Source: Lota lota (taxonomy: Eukaryota; Chordata; Actinopteri; Gadiformes; Lotidae). From it: DNA of 64,000 nucleotides. The DNA lies in assembly GCA_026745465.1 (NCBI GenBank), contig JACYXH010000473.1:7738191-7802190 (forward strand), given 5' to 3'. Made by a program: the position numbers and the translations under genes. The notes beneath the pieces are model-generated. The model was given only the letters and a program-made list of their open reading frames with translations. It was not told the DNA's origin and ran no database searches. This document shows positions 29,561 through 44,462 of this stretch, one piece after another. Position 1 is the stretch's first letter. Every line of letters starts with the position of its first letter.

Positions 29561-29617
29561 CTTGGGATGTGCTCCGTCGTCTTTCACCTTCGACAGATAT
29601 AATGGCCACACACTACT

Positions 29618-29647
29618 TCAGACATACGGAGAACATGCCATGGCCAT
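29618..29647 (-). promoter_or_regulatory. fbxl6: Upstream ORF of nine codons in the fbxl6 leader
   Basis: The fbxl6 coding exon is preceded by an acceptor (TTTCAACAG, exon start 29666). The first ATG after it opens a short frame, ATG GCC ATG GCA ... TGA, encoding nine residues with two ATGs in series. It ends about 58 nt before the fbxl6 start and is in a different frame. A uORF of this kind usually lowers translation of the main frame; the effect here is inference. Confidence 0.55.
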
Positions 29648-30504
29648 CTGAGAGTAACGGTCGAGTCTGTTGAAACAGAAAAAGGGAGATACAGGCCTCA
29701 AGAGTCTGTGACCCCCCCCTCCCAAAATAATACAAACAATATGTCATTTTTATTTAAATCATTAAGTGATTTTAGCGACGGCCTCCAAAGCAAACCCCCT
29801 AGTGCCCCTCAAATCTCACTCCAAGGTTTTCTGAAAACTTTCTGAAAGACAAGAGATTTCTGAAATAGGAAGAGCAGCAGCGCGAAAAGTTGGTTTGTGA
29901 GGAAAGACATGCTGAGGCACTGGCAGTAAAAAATATATATAAAAAAAGACCTATGCAATAAAGAAAAATTAGTTTGGTGGGGCCACCAAATGAAAAAAGT
30001 TGTGGTACCAGTGCCACCAGTAGAAAAAGTTATTCTTTGTAAAAAAAAAATATATATATATATATATACAAAAAACGGTGCTGAACAATGTTACAACTTT
30101 TACCGTTTGCTTTTTAGCTATTTAGCAGACGCTTTCAAGAATGACTAAAATGTGATTTTGTTACTCATAAACGCCATGTTTACATCAAACACACCGTATA
30201 ATGTGCACACTTAAGTTACACATGTACATTTCTTCAAAAAGACTGCATCGGGGGCAAAAACCCCACTGTGAAACAAAGAACGGTCGTAGTGTAAGCGTTG
30301 GATCTTCATCTGACAAATGCTTCATGTTTAGCCTTAATTAAGAATGCTGCTTTGTCAATATGCAAAAAAAACATTACTTTAGTTGTATACACATATGAGC
30401 TTTAATCATGATACATAGCTCACTTGCTAAGATACATTTATATGCTTCTGTACTCATCGCGTAACTAGACCTACTACTACAATTAACAAACAAGTTTAAC
30501 TCAC

Positions 30505-30545
30505 CGCTAAACGACTCCGTGCCGAATAGTGCCTTTAGACCTCGA
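30505..30545 (-). other. fbxl6: Noncoding first exon of fbxl6
   Basis: On the minus strand the sequence reads AGCG|GTGAGTT, a good donor at 30505/30504, matching the acceptor at 29666. The 5' limit is a guess; the promoter lies immediately to the right. The intron (29667-30504) is AT-rich, with a poly-A/TA run near 30040-30070 and a SINE-tail-like stretch near 30118 (TTTAGCAGACGCTTTC). Confidence 0.5.
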
Positions 30546-30769
30546 AAGAATGTGACTTTTTCTTGATAAATGGAACGATTTCAGGAGTGTATTGTTTACT
30601 ATGGGTGCTGATTTGACCACGCAATCAAATTGCGCAGCTTCCGTGGTCAATGTCTATGACGCACGTTCCCTTCTCTAGCTCATTGGCGGAGGGGGAAACA
30701 TACTTTAGGGTTAAAAACAGCCAATCAGACACCAGGAAAGAACTTAGTGCTCCGGACGGGAAAGCTTGA
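30546..30769. promoter_or_regulatory. Divergent TATA-less promoter between fbxl6 and the 31 kb gene
   Basis: About 220 bp separate the first-exon signals of two divergent genes. It contains CCAAT boxes in opposite directions (ATTGG near 30682, CCAAT near 30720), an ETS-like CCGGA near 30752, and no TATA. A nested palindrome is present: TTGACCACG (30613-30621) pairs with CGTGGTCAA (30642-30650), enclosing CGCAAT-CAA-ATTGCG. Opposed CCAAT boxes are common in bidirectional promoters. Confidence 0.5.
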
Positions 30770-30806
30770 CCTATTCACGCTTTAGATGTAAAAGATCACA
30801 TCTTCG
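30770..30806 (+). other. Noncoding first exon of the 31 kb gene
   Basis: Ends CATCTTCG|GTAAGAAT (donor at 30806/30807). The partner acceptor is GTTCATCAG at 31057-31065, so the second exon runs 31066-31156 and carries the start codon at 31096. The 5' end is estimated. Confidence 0.5.
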
Positions 30807-31095
30807 GTAAGAATTTAACACTAAATGTATGTAAAACACTGCAAGTAAACATTAAGACCATAATAGTATAGGTAGCACTAAAATGCATATACAGTAATAT
30901 ATAGTGTGTAACAACTCTACAGGGCTTCAGTATTAGCCTCAACAATAGCGTGCATGTATTTACCTTGAGTCACTATAATTAATGGTAAACATTTTCAGGG
31001 ATCCCACACAAATGCTCTTTGTCCTTAAATGTTTTGCTGACTAATGTTAACGTTATGTTCATCAGACTAACCCATTCATCAGTATTCCATCAGCG

Positions 31096-33917
31096 ATGGA
31101 AGAGGACCACAACTTTTCGATATCTGGAAAAACGGTCATAGCAGAGGCTAACCTACGTAAGTGTGTTGGTGGGAGGGCCACGCTCGCTCACTTTCACTGT
31201 TGTTGGTGCCTTTGTCAAGTAGACTCGGAGGCTTGTATTAATGGAAAGTAACTTTTGGAAAAAAGCATGGGGTGTACATTAGACAACCTGCGCAAATTGT
31301 TAAACAAGAATACAAAAATGCGTTCGTATGGACGGATAAAATATTTGTTATATGTATGTGAATGCTTTTTTTATTTTTTTCAGGAGATGAAACTTTCTGG
31401 AAGCTTGTGGCAGACTTCTATGGCTCTCAAGCAGGCTTGGAGTTAAACCTTGACACGCAGCGATGCAAAAACAGACTTTTGATTCAAGTGGGACTCATGA
31501 GAGAGGACAACCATCTGACCTGGGATGCGGTGGTGGAGTGGCTGAAGAAGATCTTTCCAAATCACCAATCTGCCTTCTTTCAAGGCCTGATTGAAACAGG
31601 CATCGCAACTACCTTGAGTTTAGGAATTGACGCGCGATACACCTTCCTGGAATCAGAGGTCAATTTTAACTTTGTTGGCCCACTATGTGATATCATCGGA
31701 GTTGAAAGAACCGCCCTTTTGGAGATGAGGGATTTTTCGGAACAGGCCAAGTCTATCGAAGTCACCAACGGGTTAATTCTCGAGCTGTGTAATTTTGTTG
31801 CCAGGGAAAAACTTGACCCAACGGTTTTAGTAACCTGGCTTAGAAACTTCCATCCATTGTTTTGCAAGGATGGAGAAATTCAGAAGGCATACAAAGTCCT
31901 GAGGCCTAAAATAAAGCAGTTGAAGCTGAATTACCGCAATTACAAGACAAGGAGTTATAGGAGAAATACAGCAATGGAGACACTGATTCATAGTCCATTT
32001 GAGCTGGTGCGTGAAGTGCGGAAACTCAACACAAAGAAGCGTGTCAAAAAGGATATTTCACTGGTCATCGAAAAAACCCAAATTAAGGAAGAGCATGAAA
32101 ACTATGAAATATTTACTAAAATGCAAAACGAAGAGACATCTTTCTTTGACCTCGATCCCAACAAAGGGAACATACAAGTTAAAGTCGAAGTGATCCCGCT
32201 CAGCCTCGATCGTAAGCAGGCTGTGAATACATCTGATCCTGCAAGAAAAACTACAACCACTAAAACTACAGATGATGAGATAAAAACCGTAACTCTGCTG
32301 GACATTGCTATGATCAATATAAAAAAAATGGCATCTGTGTATCGTGGGGAAACCGATGCTTCCAAGGAACTTGCGCTGGATCTTTTCAAAAACCAATACA
32401 GCTCAACATGCAAAGAGCACCCGGATATGAAAGAGTTTGAAAGCAGAGTCACTGTGCTTGCGAAAGCCATTCCTTTGGCGTCACCTCTTGAGTTTCTACA
32501 CCACAACGCACATTTTCTGGTGGACGTTCACGAAGTGATCGAACGGGAGCTGATGCGTGTGGAAAACGAGATGTTCAAGGCCAGTGGGAAAAAGTTAGGC
32601 AGAGACAAAAACCCCCAGTTCATGAGATTTGTTGATTACCCTGAAAGTGCCACTTCACGTTACGTCCACATGGCCTGCGATGTGTTGAGCCCAGATGATT
32701 CCGCTCAGAGCAGCTACAGGAACCACTGGATTGCGTTCTGCGAAGAGAAGGGAAATCCTTCGAAACTTAAAGGTAGCCTCTGGGACCCACTCGACTCCCA
32801 CTGCTACTTTGAAGCAGCCGCAGGCCTCATCCACCACCACGAGGAAATCCCCTTCTTCTTCTCAGATCTGCTCCTGTTGAACGACGACGACTGTCCTAAC
32901 ATCGTCCTGGAGAGCATAAACTGTGACGCCACCGATGACGTCATACAGAATCTTGTGTGTGTACTGGCGGTCGTCTACTGCAAAATACTGGGCCCTTACT
33001 ACCAACTACTCAAAAGTAGCGGTGAGTACGGGCTCTTCTGCCGCTACATACTCTGCCTCTACCAGAAGCTCCTCGAGTGGTCCAAGAACCCTTCGATGCT
33101 CATGGAGCCTGAGGAGGAAGTGAATGTGTTTCTGCAGGAACCGGTGCAAGAGAGAACCTTCGATCGGGTCTTCCAATACTGCGGCAGGTGGCATACAGAC
33201 CGAGACCTCATCAGGAGCTGTCTGAAGAGCATCTTGAAGCTGATTGCCACAGTTGTGGATGAACACTTGCTGGATTTCCTGCCCGGGGGGAAGTACTCTC
33301 AACCTCCACAGGAGGACGTATGCATTCAGATCGCTGGCTGCCCGTTTTCTGCCTTGATGAGAGAATACCCCTTTTGCAACCCTTACCACAAAAAGACCCC
33401 CAAAAAGCAACATGCGCCCGATCCATTGTCGTCGGAAAGCTCTTCGGAGGATGATGATTCCTCTGACTCATCTGATGTGGATAATTCTGGGCCAAGTAGG
33501 AAAGGCCCGCCTGGCGCCAAAAGGGCCCGCGTTCCGAACAAAACCAACAAAGAGGAGAAGGTTGGAGGGGTTGTGAGCAAACCTGAACCTCATGACGCTG
33601 ACCAAAAACCACCTTTGAATACGAATAGAAAATATGTAATGGCCACGGTGAATAAAAACGGGGGGCCTTGTAAGACACAGCAGGATGTCGACAAGCTGCT
33701 GCTGCGTTTCGAATCTAAATCCAGCGCTGAAAAAGTTGAGGCCCTGCGCTGTGAAGTTCTGTACCAGAAGATGGTTCTGGACAATAATGACCCCAACTTG
33801 GAAATCTCTTTCGATGGTCCTGTTTATGCCTCCTACATATCTCCCAAACTCAAACTGGCTCTACCTCGGGTGAAACCTGGGTACAGTTTTGTCTTGACCC
33901 CCAGCCAGACCAAATGA
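31096..33917 (+). CDS. Uncharacterised 864-residue protein, function unknown
   Basis: Two coding exons, 31096-31156 and 31384-33917, join in phase (CTA C|GA GAT) to give 864 residues. The start is the ATG in GCGATGGAAG after the 5' splice. I do not recognise the family. Visible parts: an N-terminal mixed helical region (about 20-200: DETFWKLVADFYG, WDAVVEWLKKIFPNH); a Lys-rich middle (about 200-290); a folded-looking Trp/Cys-containing region (about 320-690: SYRNHWIAFCEEKGNP, LWDPLDSHCYFEAAAGL, HHHEEIPFFFSDLLLLNDDD, YCKILGPYYQLLKSS, LDFLPGGKYSQPP); a Ser/Asp/Glu acidic stretch (about 702-720) followed by a basic GAKRARVPNK patch, suggesting a nuclear protein; and a C-terminal segment (DVDKLLLRFESKSSAEKVEALRC...) that in layout recalls C-terminal tails of multi-copy fish proteins tied to mobile elements. 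Domestication of such an element is possible but unproven. The frame has no stops or frameshifts. Confidence 0.75.
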
Positions 33918-34350
33918 CGTTCCCAAACGAACACGGTGGCTAACAGTGGAAATTCGAGTGTTGAAGAACAAAATAACTAATTCGATGTTTAACAATATTG
34001 GGGGGGAAAAAAATGATTTGGGTGTTTAAAGTTAAAAATGTTTTGTTTCATGTGGGAAAGTCCATACAATTAGTATAAGCATGTTACTTGCAGTTACTTA
34101 GCATGTTAGTCAATATAAACTGTGCATTGAAATTAGACTGTTCACCCAAAAGACAGCCATCATTGAGCTAGCACAGAGTGATGATTACTGTATCCATTTT
34201 CTAATTTCAATGTCTTGACTTTGTATGTTTGTAAATTTGTACGCCTGTGCAATAACTGTACAATATCATATGCAAATGTCATTAAAAACAATAACAATTT
34301 GTTGCTTCTGAACTCCTTTATCAACCTACTGTTGGCAAAGGCACTGGCAA

Positions 34351-34356
34351 AATAAA
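34351..34356 (+). promoter_or_regulatory. Candidate poly(A) signal of the 31 kb gene
   Basis: AATAAA about 430 bp after the stop codon, within AT-rich 3' sequence; an ATTAAA is present near 34281 as an alternative. Confidence 0.45.
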
Positions 34357-34424
34357 TATAACTTTTCTGTTTAAACCCATTTGGACTATTAGAAAAGTGT
34401 AGAAAAACACATATACAGATTCGA

Positions 34425-34427
<3 letters not shown>

Positions 34428-34468
<41 letters not shown>
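34428..34468. repeat. (TA)n microsatellite
   Basis: Perfect TA dinucleotide run of about 40 bp between the 31 kb gene and slc52a2. Confidence 0.95.
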
Positions 34469-34472
<4 letters not shown>

Positions 34473-34696
34473 GAGATTAAGTAAAGTTCTGATATTATGC
34501 TATTATTATTTTATAACGAACCGAAGGCACCGCTTTCTCCCATTTGCTGTTTCATTGGCTCATTTGGTCAAAGGGGCGTCACCCCTAGGTCGTGTTGTAA
34601 CCGTAACATAGGAGTCTTTGTTTACTCAACTCACACTACATTTACCAGTGGCAAACAAAACGTTGAACCGACATCAAGCGCATACTTTGCGGTGAA

Positions 34697-37619
<2,923 letters not shown>

Positions 37620-40600
37620 CGTCCATGCCGCGCTAACGCTGACATCGTCTTGATTCATATCCTTTTCTTTTTTCGAGACGTTGTCCTCCGTATTCACTGG
37701 TGGGGGTTGTTGTTTTTGGTTCTTGTTCTGGGGGGGGGGAAATACCGCGCGCCTTTTGATTCCCGCCGATAGTGCCGCTCCTGAAGAGACGCTCTGTTGT
37801 TGTTTGGGAACATGGAAGATGCTGGAAGGGAAGCGGCAGGTCGTTATTTCCTGGATAATGGGAGCATTGAGCTACTGTTGACCAAGGGGATGGGAAAGAG
37901 AAAGGGGCCTTTTTGAGGACGTGATACCACAAGGGCCCCAAGTGTGCTGCATTTTATGAATAATAATCGCCTATTTAGTTTGAATGGTTGACAACGGCTG
38001 CCCTAAGGAGTTGGGAGGATCATGTGAAACGGTTGATGCACTCAGGAACACAATCAGCTACTTATTCACACTGAAAGAAAGAAAAACATTCTCCCTTTTC
38101 TTATGCAAGTGGAAATAAATGCAATGTTAATGGTTATTAATAACTACATTTAAGGAGTTGCCTACCTCTACACTGAATAACAATTCCATGCACAGACCAT
38201 ATTTTCAGTTACCTGTAATTCCTATGGTTATGGATGATAATATCATTAATAATACAGATTGCATGCCAAATAACAACCACATAATGTCCGGTTAGGCCAT
38301 TCTAACAATACAGGGAGATAGTTGAGCCTTTTAATGCCTTTTTTTACTTGCTGCTAGTAACTTGGTAATTATTATAAAAATATTATAATCAGGTAATTTA
38401 ACAATAGATTTAACTTAACAAAACAATTTAAAGTTCAACTGTACCCAAGGATGAACTGGGAATAGCTAATTACTATTTGTATCATAAAATGTTGTCAGCA
38501 TAGCAATTTATGTCAGTGTTTTCTACATAAAGTGACAACACGGGTGTATTACCAGCTAAAGGATAGTAATTGTTAAATGGCAAATAGTTCATACATTATT
38601 GTAATATTTCCAAAAATAAGTAATAGTATGTATTTCAAAAGATTTATTAACAGGTAAATTCAAGGCCTACCAAATGTAGTGTCAATAACCAACTGTTGGT
38701 GAACGAGGAATTGTTTTAGTTGAAAGTGGCCCACCACAAATGTATGCTATAAATGTTGATATTCAGTCTACTTTACTGATTGTCATCAACATGCTACTAC
38801 TGTTGATAAACACATTGTCATGGAAAGTTACTTAGACTTCATGTCCTAAGGAATGTCTATGTTTCTAGTGTTTGATTTACCATGTAACTGATTGATTGTA
38901 GGTGAAATTGTCAGCAGTATTTGTTTTTGTTCTTTGTTGGAATGGTTTTTTATGAACTGTGTAACTGATTATTTTATAAGTGAAATCATCGTGTGTGTTT
39001 TTGTTTTAAGTAAATTGGTTGTCACACATTCAGTTGAGCATTGACTCCCATCACGAACCTCCTAATGAGTTGGGGGATGGACCATTATTTACCTGAGTAA
39101 ATAATGAACCTATAACCGGCCCATATTTGTCTGGGTTTGTGAAGATAACAACATTAATGAACATTGCCTAAAGGTCTCGGTTAGCTAGCTACCTACCTAT
39201 CTACACTCCTTCCATTGTCTTCTGAGGGAGGAAGAAAAATGTACATCAAGTGTGTTACTAATGCTGTGTAGTTTCTGACAGGGTTGGCAGTTTTACATCT
39301 GTTGCTCAGCTGAAAACAAAAATGACAAATATTTTGTACATTTAGTATTTGGTGTGAGATTCCAAATAATTGTTTTTGAAAGGTAACGTGTCTCTTTGGT
39401 ACAGAACATTTACCAAAGTTAGACGTTTTCACCAACGTTTTTCTCCTTTTCTGTTAGTTCTATGGTACTGCACTGAATAATGTCTAAATGGTACGCCTCA
39501 TCTTCTAGTATACCGTTTTTGTTGAATTATTGATGCAATATGCCTAACATATTAAACTGTACAATGTTTTTACAATCTGAGAGCCCCTGGCAGGAAATGT
39601 AGATTAACGATGCATCAGGAAGAATACAATGACATGTCCTTAAACTGTCTTTATCCCCCTCCATCTCCTTTGCTGTTGAAATTAAACAAATCGTGGATGG
39701 CCATTACAATGTATATTTTATTTCCTGAATGATGTAGGCTACTGCCATCATGTGGTTTGTTTTAGATTCCTGTTCACTAAATCAAAATAGTGAAACTGAT
39801 TAAACCAAGGAAATTTCAAAGAGGAAACAGTGACTTTTTTATTGATACCAATCCGAATCCGAGTCCATATCTGTTAACTGTTTCTAATATGTGATTTTAA
39901 TTATGACTATTTATTCATGATGTTTTGGAATGGCTAAATCGATTCATCCTACAGGTATCCAGCTTACCATTTTGGTTTCACGTCATTAGCCCGCATTAAT
40001 CTCTTGACCGTATAAATTTGTCCGTTTTTTCTGAGAATGGACTAGATATTCAACACAGTATGTGCTTAAAAGGTATCTACTGAATCTTACTGTTTTTAGG
40101 CAATTAAAACCAACCACTCTTTTTTACTTTTAACTTTGGCTAAATCCTATATGTGAGAATATTTTTGTGCCAAGTTAGTTAGGGCGTCCCTATTATGGTA
40201 GTATATCATACATTTACGTTACATACGTTTCTAATATTACATATATTAATCTGAAGTGTTATAGCCTTGATCCACTGTTAACTACATTCTAGTTTTTCAT
40301 ATAAAAAAAAGACAAAAATGCTAAATAAAAGTTATCCCTTGTGCAGGAATCACATAATACAGATGTATACTTTTTCCAATAGCCCACACAACAATAACCT
40401 ATACACTCACAAACAACATGTTTAGTTTATATCCAATAAGTACATAACAGGAAAGGAAAACTGCCAGTTTTAAGCCCCTGCTCCCATGACCAGCCTGGGG
40501 GGGGTCAAGAAAACCTCCAGGTCTTACAAACCTTTGACTAGTGTCAAAAGTTGGTTTTCATTTACAAAAAACAAAGGAACTGGTTATGAATCACAACATG

Positions 40601-40680
40601 TGATGTGTGTGTCTCTCTGTATGTGTGTGTGTGTGTGTGGGGGGGGGGGGGGGGAACATAACAGACCATGGTTGGTTGAT
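37620..40680. other. slc52a2 3' flank and intergenic region, no further gene
   Basis: AT-rich sequence with no coding pattern on either strand. Plus-strand AATAAA hexamers at 38114 and about 40323, and AATAAT near 37962, could serve slc52a2. A poly-G run (about 40638-40654) follows a short TG tract near the slc52a3 promoter. Confidence 0.5.
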
Positions 40681-40694
40681 CATAGTCCCCCCTC

Positions 40695-40730
40695 CCTCAC
40701 CGATATAAGCCCTTGGCTCAGAGTCCAGGG
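40695..40730 (+). promoter_or_regulatory. slc52a3: Putative TATA promoter of slc52a3
   Basis: GATATAAGCC (TATA core at 40702-40708) lies about 30 bp upstream of a short exon-like segment ending in a strong donor. No transcript support. Confidence 0.45.
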
Positions 40731-40774
40731 GAGTGATTTTAGATGCTGGTTTGCTGAGCTTCTGTCGAGCCACG
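40731..40774 (+). other. slc52a3: Putative noncoding first exon of slc52a3
   Basis: Ends GAGCCACG|GTAAGTGC, a near-consensus donor. The predicted acceptor CATCTTTTAG ends at 42003, 39 nt before the slc52a3 ATG. The 5' limit is inferred from the TATA box. The 1.2 kb intron contains a SINE near its 3' end. Confidence 0.5.
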
Positions 40775-41837
40775 GTAAGTGCTTGTCCGACAAGAGATGC
40801 TCGTTTTTTTACCTCACGTTTTTGTGATTACAATGTCACAGAAACGTGCCCCACGTTTTACATAGCATGAATGTTAATATGGAAGTTGATAGATGCTGCA
40901 ACGTGCTGATCCTTTAATAAGATGATGTCGATGTTATTTATTCGATTTTTCAATTTATGCTTTGATTTCAGTACAACATTTTAAACAAACTATAAACTGA
41001 CAATTTTGTGTACTTTTTTTAAACCCTTTATATATGTTTTTACATTTTTGCACTTTGCCTTACCAGATGTGCATGCCCTGATTTACGAGCTATGACATAA
41101 TAGTGTTATCAAAGGCTCTCACAGCATGATTTCATTCATTTTCCACAAACAATGCCTGCTCAGATGTGTTCTTAGGTTATATAACACTTGTGTTCATTGG
41201 CTTAGCAGGTGGCCATGCTTTCCTAAAATGGATTTCTAATGTTTTCAAGTCATCCTCCGACCTCTGTTCAATTGGGGTCAAATATACGGTTTGTGATGGA
41301 AGACATTTCGGACATGGCTTGTAAATCTATACGAATCCCTATGATATTGGTCAGTTAGAACAGTGGTTGGCCCACGATGTGACCGCCTCTACTGTAACAA
41401 AAAAGTCACGTTCACGTGCTGTAGGGAATCTTTACTCAAGAGCACCTGAAAATTAATCATTTAGGAAAGAGGATACACTCTTTTACAAACATTTTTGCTT
41501 ATATATTAACTAAAGTTTAGCGATAAGTCACATTTTGAGAATGTAGGTTGTACTGTCAAATCAGGTTATTCTTAGTCATAGTCATTTTTATTTAAGCTTT
41601 AAACGATTATTGCTAATTACTGAAAATAAGCAGTTCCACTTTTAAGCTTCTGTACCAGCAGGTAAATGAAAGACCATGACCATGTTTCTCAATACAAAGT
41701 CCAATCTTGGGAGTTGGGCCTTTGGAGATTAACACTTGTAAGCTGGCAAATCAAAGTAGACACATGTATGCATATTGAGAACCGGCATTTCCTCAACACA
41801 ATCCTTGCGCTACCTGTGGTAACATGGACACATGCGT

Positions 41838-41965
41838 TGTATTATGCCGGATAGTCTAGTGGTTCAGGTATCCTGCCCCCAGCGAAGAAGGCACTGGATT
41901 CAATCCCCAGTGTCTGCATTGTACCTGGATGCATCCTTGAGCAAGATGCCCTCCCCCCCAATCGG
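41838..41965 (+). mobile_element. tRNA-derived SINE just upstream of slc52a3
   Basis: GATAGTCTAGTGGTTCAGGT resembles an A box and GGATTCAATCCCC a B box at tRNA-like spacing. It is followed by GCATCCTTGAGCAAGATGCCC, a common fish SINE body motif. It ends 40-80 nt before the acceptor of the slc52a3 coding exon. Confidence 0.6.
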
Positions 41966-42042
41966 CATATGCCTGACGAAAGGTCTTTCCTCTCATCTTT
42001 TAGGAAAGTTGACCTTCACCTCAAGTTACCTCTACCTCCAAC

Positions 42043-44121
42043 ATGTCCCTGTTCACCCACCTGCTGGCCTGCCTGCTGGGCATGGGCTCCTGGGTTTCCA
42101 TCAACGGTTTGTGGGTGGAGCTGCCCCTGCTGGTGCCCCAGATCCCGGAGGGCTGGTACCTGCCCTCCTACCTGTCGGTCCTCATCCAGATGGCCAACGT
42201 GGGGCCCCTCTTCGTCACCCTCATGCACCGCTTCCAGCCGGGGAAGCTCAACGAGACGGCCGTCATCTACTTCATCATCGGCCTGGGCACGCTGGCCAGC
42301 CTCCTGCTGGCCCTCTTCTGGAGGGAGACCACGGTGGTGGCGGGGGCCCCGCGCAGTGTGGCTCTCCTGGTGCTCACCTTCTTCCTGTCCACCGTGGATT
42401 GCACTTCCTCCGTCACCTTCCTGCCCTTCATGATGCGCCTCAAGCGACAGTACCTCACCACGTACTACATCGGTGAGGGCTTGAGCGGCCTGCTGCCAGC
42501 GCTGGTGGCCCTGGTCCAGGGGGTGGGGGTGGTGGACTGCGTCAACGGCACCGTGGCCGAGCGGGCCCCGAACCGGACCGCCACCTACGAGCTGGAGGCC
42601 CGGTACCAGCCGGCCAACTTCTCAGCTGAGGTTTTCTTCTACTTCCTGAGCGCCATGATGCTGGTGTGCCTGGCGGCGTTCCTGCTTCTCAACCACCACC
42701 CGGCCGTGGCCCGGGAGCACCGAAGCGGAAAGTACACCAATGGCGTCCAGGCACCCTGCGGAGGCAGGTCACGCGGTTCTGAGCAGGGCGCTGCGAGGGC
42801 GGATCCCTTCAGAGCGATCAACGCCAAGCCCAGGAGTGGCTTCGGCACGGGGGCCTACAGCCGGAGGGAGGTGCTGTACATCTTTTGCGTCCTCGCGTGG
42901 GTCAACGCCCTGACCAACGTGGTGGTGCCTTCCGTGCAGTCGTACTCATGCCTGCCCTACGGGAACAAAGCCTATCACCTGTCCGCCACCATGGCAGCCG
43001 TGTCCAACCCACTGGCCTGTCTCATCGCCGTTTTCCTGCCAATAAGGTATAGTCAGATCCGATTGTGGTTTTGCACGAACCTGATAGGTAGATTACCCTA
43101 GTACCAGCCTACTTAGTGGACTGTTAACTGGTAGGCTGATCCATCATACGTCTGGGTGGACACTCAGACAAAGATGTGTATTTGTTTGTTTCTGCCCACG
43201 TAGATCGCTGCTGTTGATGGGAGTGCTAACGTGCGTGGGCACTAGCGTTGCAGCATACATCATAAGCATGGCGGCACTGAGTCCCTGTCCGCTGCTGGTC
43301 CATGACACCTCGGGAGCTGTCCTCATCGTGAGTTCAACGTTGTTTCAGGCCTCATGTGCTCTGCTGCTCTGCTTTAAAGGGCCCCTACATTACCACCAGG
43401 TGTGAGGCTGATGAGTCATCTATCAACTGGTGACATCCCAAGTGGGAGCGTCGACCCAGGTGTATGATGGATAGATGACCTCCCTGATGGACGGTACCAA
43501 CTGGAAGGCTGAATCTCCTCATCCTACATCTGGGTGGACTCTCCCAGATAGGAGCGGCTTAATGTAATAACTAATCAACCTCATACCTGGTGGGGAAATA
43601 GGGGTCATAAATTCTGGACCAGGGTTTTATATTTATTTTTATTTTTTTTAAGTTAAATTACAAAATTAAGGTTAACCTTTTTCGGATTAATGCTTCAGCA
43701 GTGTAAAACAATGATTTCTGTGCCCTTTCTTATCAAATATGCAGATTAACCAGAATCACCCGTATTTAATTATCTTCATGTTTCCCTGTACTGTTTGACA
43801 GGAAAATATGGCATAGCTCACTATTTCAGCAATTAAATTGAGGCCCATAATTGCCATCTCATTTGAATTGACACACAATGAAACTCACCCATCTTGTCTT
43901 CTGTTCAACAGGTGTTTGCCTGGATTGTTTTTGTTCTTACTCTGTCCTATGTAAAAGTGATCATTGGGGTGATCCTGCGCGACGAGGGACACAGTGCCCT
44001 CGTGTGGTGCGGCGCTGTAGTGCAGCTGGGCTCTTTGTTAGGGGCCGTCACAATGTTTCCATTAGTCAGCGTGTATAGCTACTTTTCTTCTGGGGACCCA
44101 TGCAATACAAAATGCCCGTGA
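42043..44121 (+). CDS. slc52a3: Riboflavin transporter, SLC52A3-like
   Basis: Exons 42043-43046, 43204-43327 and 43912-44121 give 445 residues with clean GT-AG borders and phases, and the same intron positions as the last two introns of the neighbouring slc52a2 gene. The start is the first ATG after the acceptor at 42003. Signatures: [102 protein letters not shown] and [19 protein letters not shown]. The [18 protein letters not shown] and [12 protein letters not shown] forms match SLC52A3 rather than SLC52A2. About 11 membrane segments are visible, with N-glycosylation sequons in the third extracellular region (NGT, NRT, NFS). Role: riboflavin uptake, in mammals largely intestinal. Unlike the neighbour, the frame is intact. 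Confidence 0.92.
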
Positions 44122-44126
44122 ATAAA
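44121..44126 (+). promoter_or_regulatory. slc52a3: Poly(A) hexamer overlapping the slc52a3 stop codon
   Basis: CCGTGAATAAAG: the A of the TGA stop is also the first base of AATAAA. A second AATAAA lies at 44331-44336. Use of the first would give a 3' UTR of only about 15-30 nt. Confidence 0.5.
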
Positions 44127-44462
44127 GATATTTATTGTGGAAAACACAGCCAACAGATATGGAAACCACACATGTTGGAATGAATGGCCAATAGCTTACT
44201 AAACTCAGGCTCGAGTTGCACAGGAGAGTACGGGCCTACAAGCATATACAAGACATCTTCCACACAGTTTACCTGCCAGTGTTAATGTCAATTGACAAGA
44301 AAATTGTAAATAGAAATGTAAGTGAACGTAAATAAATGAGTTGAAACTTTTGAACAGTATTGTAGCGGCGACGAAGGAAGAACCAGACGAGAGCCCAGGG
44401 TATTGGTCACTTACAGCTGCCGTGCCCCATACACCGCACGACCCCGAGAGTTGCCTTTATTG

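Noticed and set aside
29599..29611. GTG-initiated extension of fbxl6 (17 residues upstream of the chosen ATG)
   Set aside because: A GTG start is improbable in a vertebrate nuclear gene, and the downstream ATG has good context.
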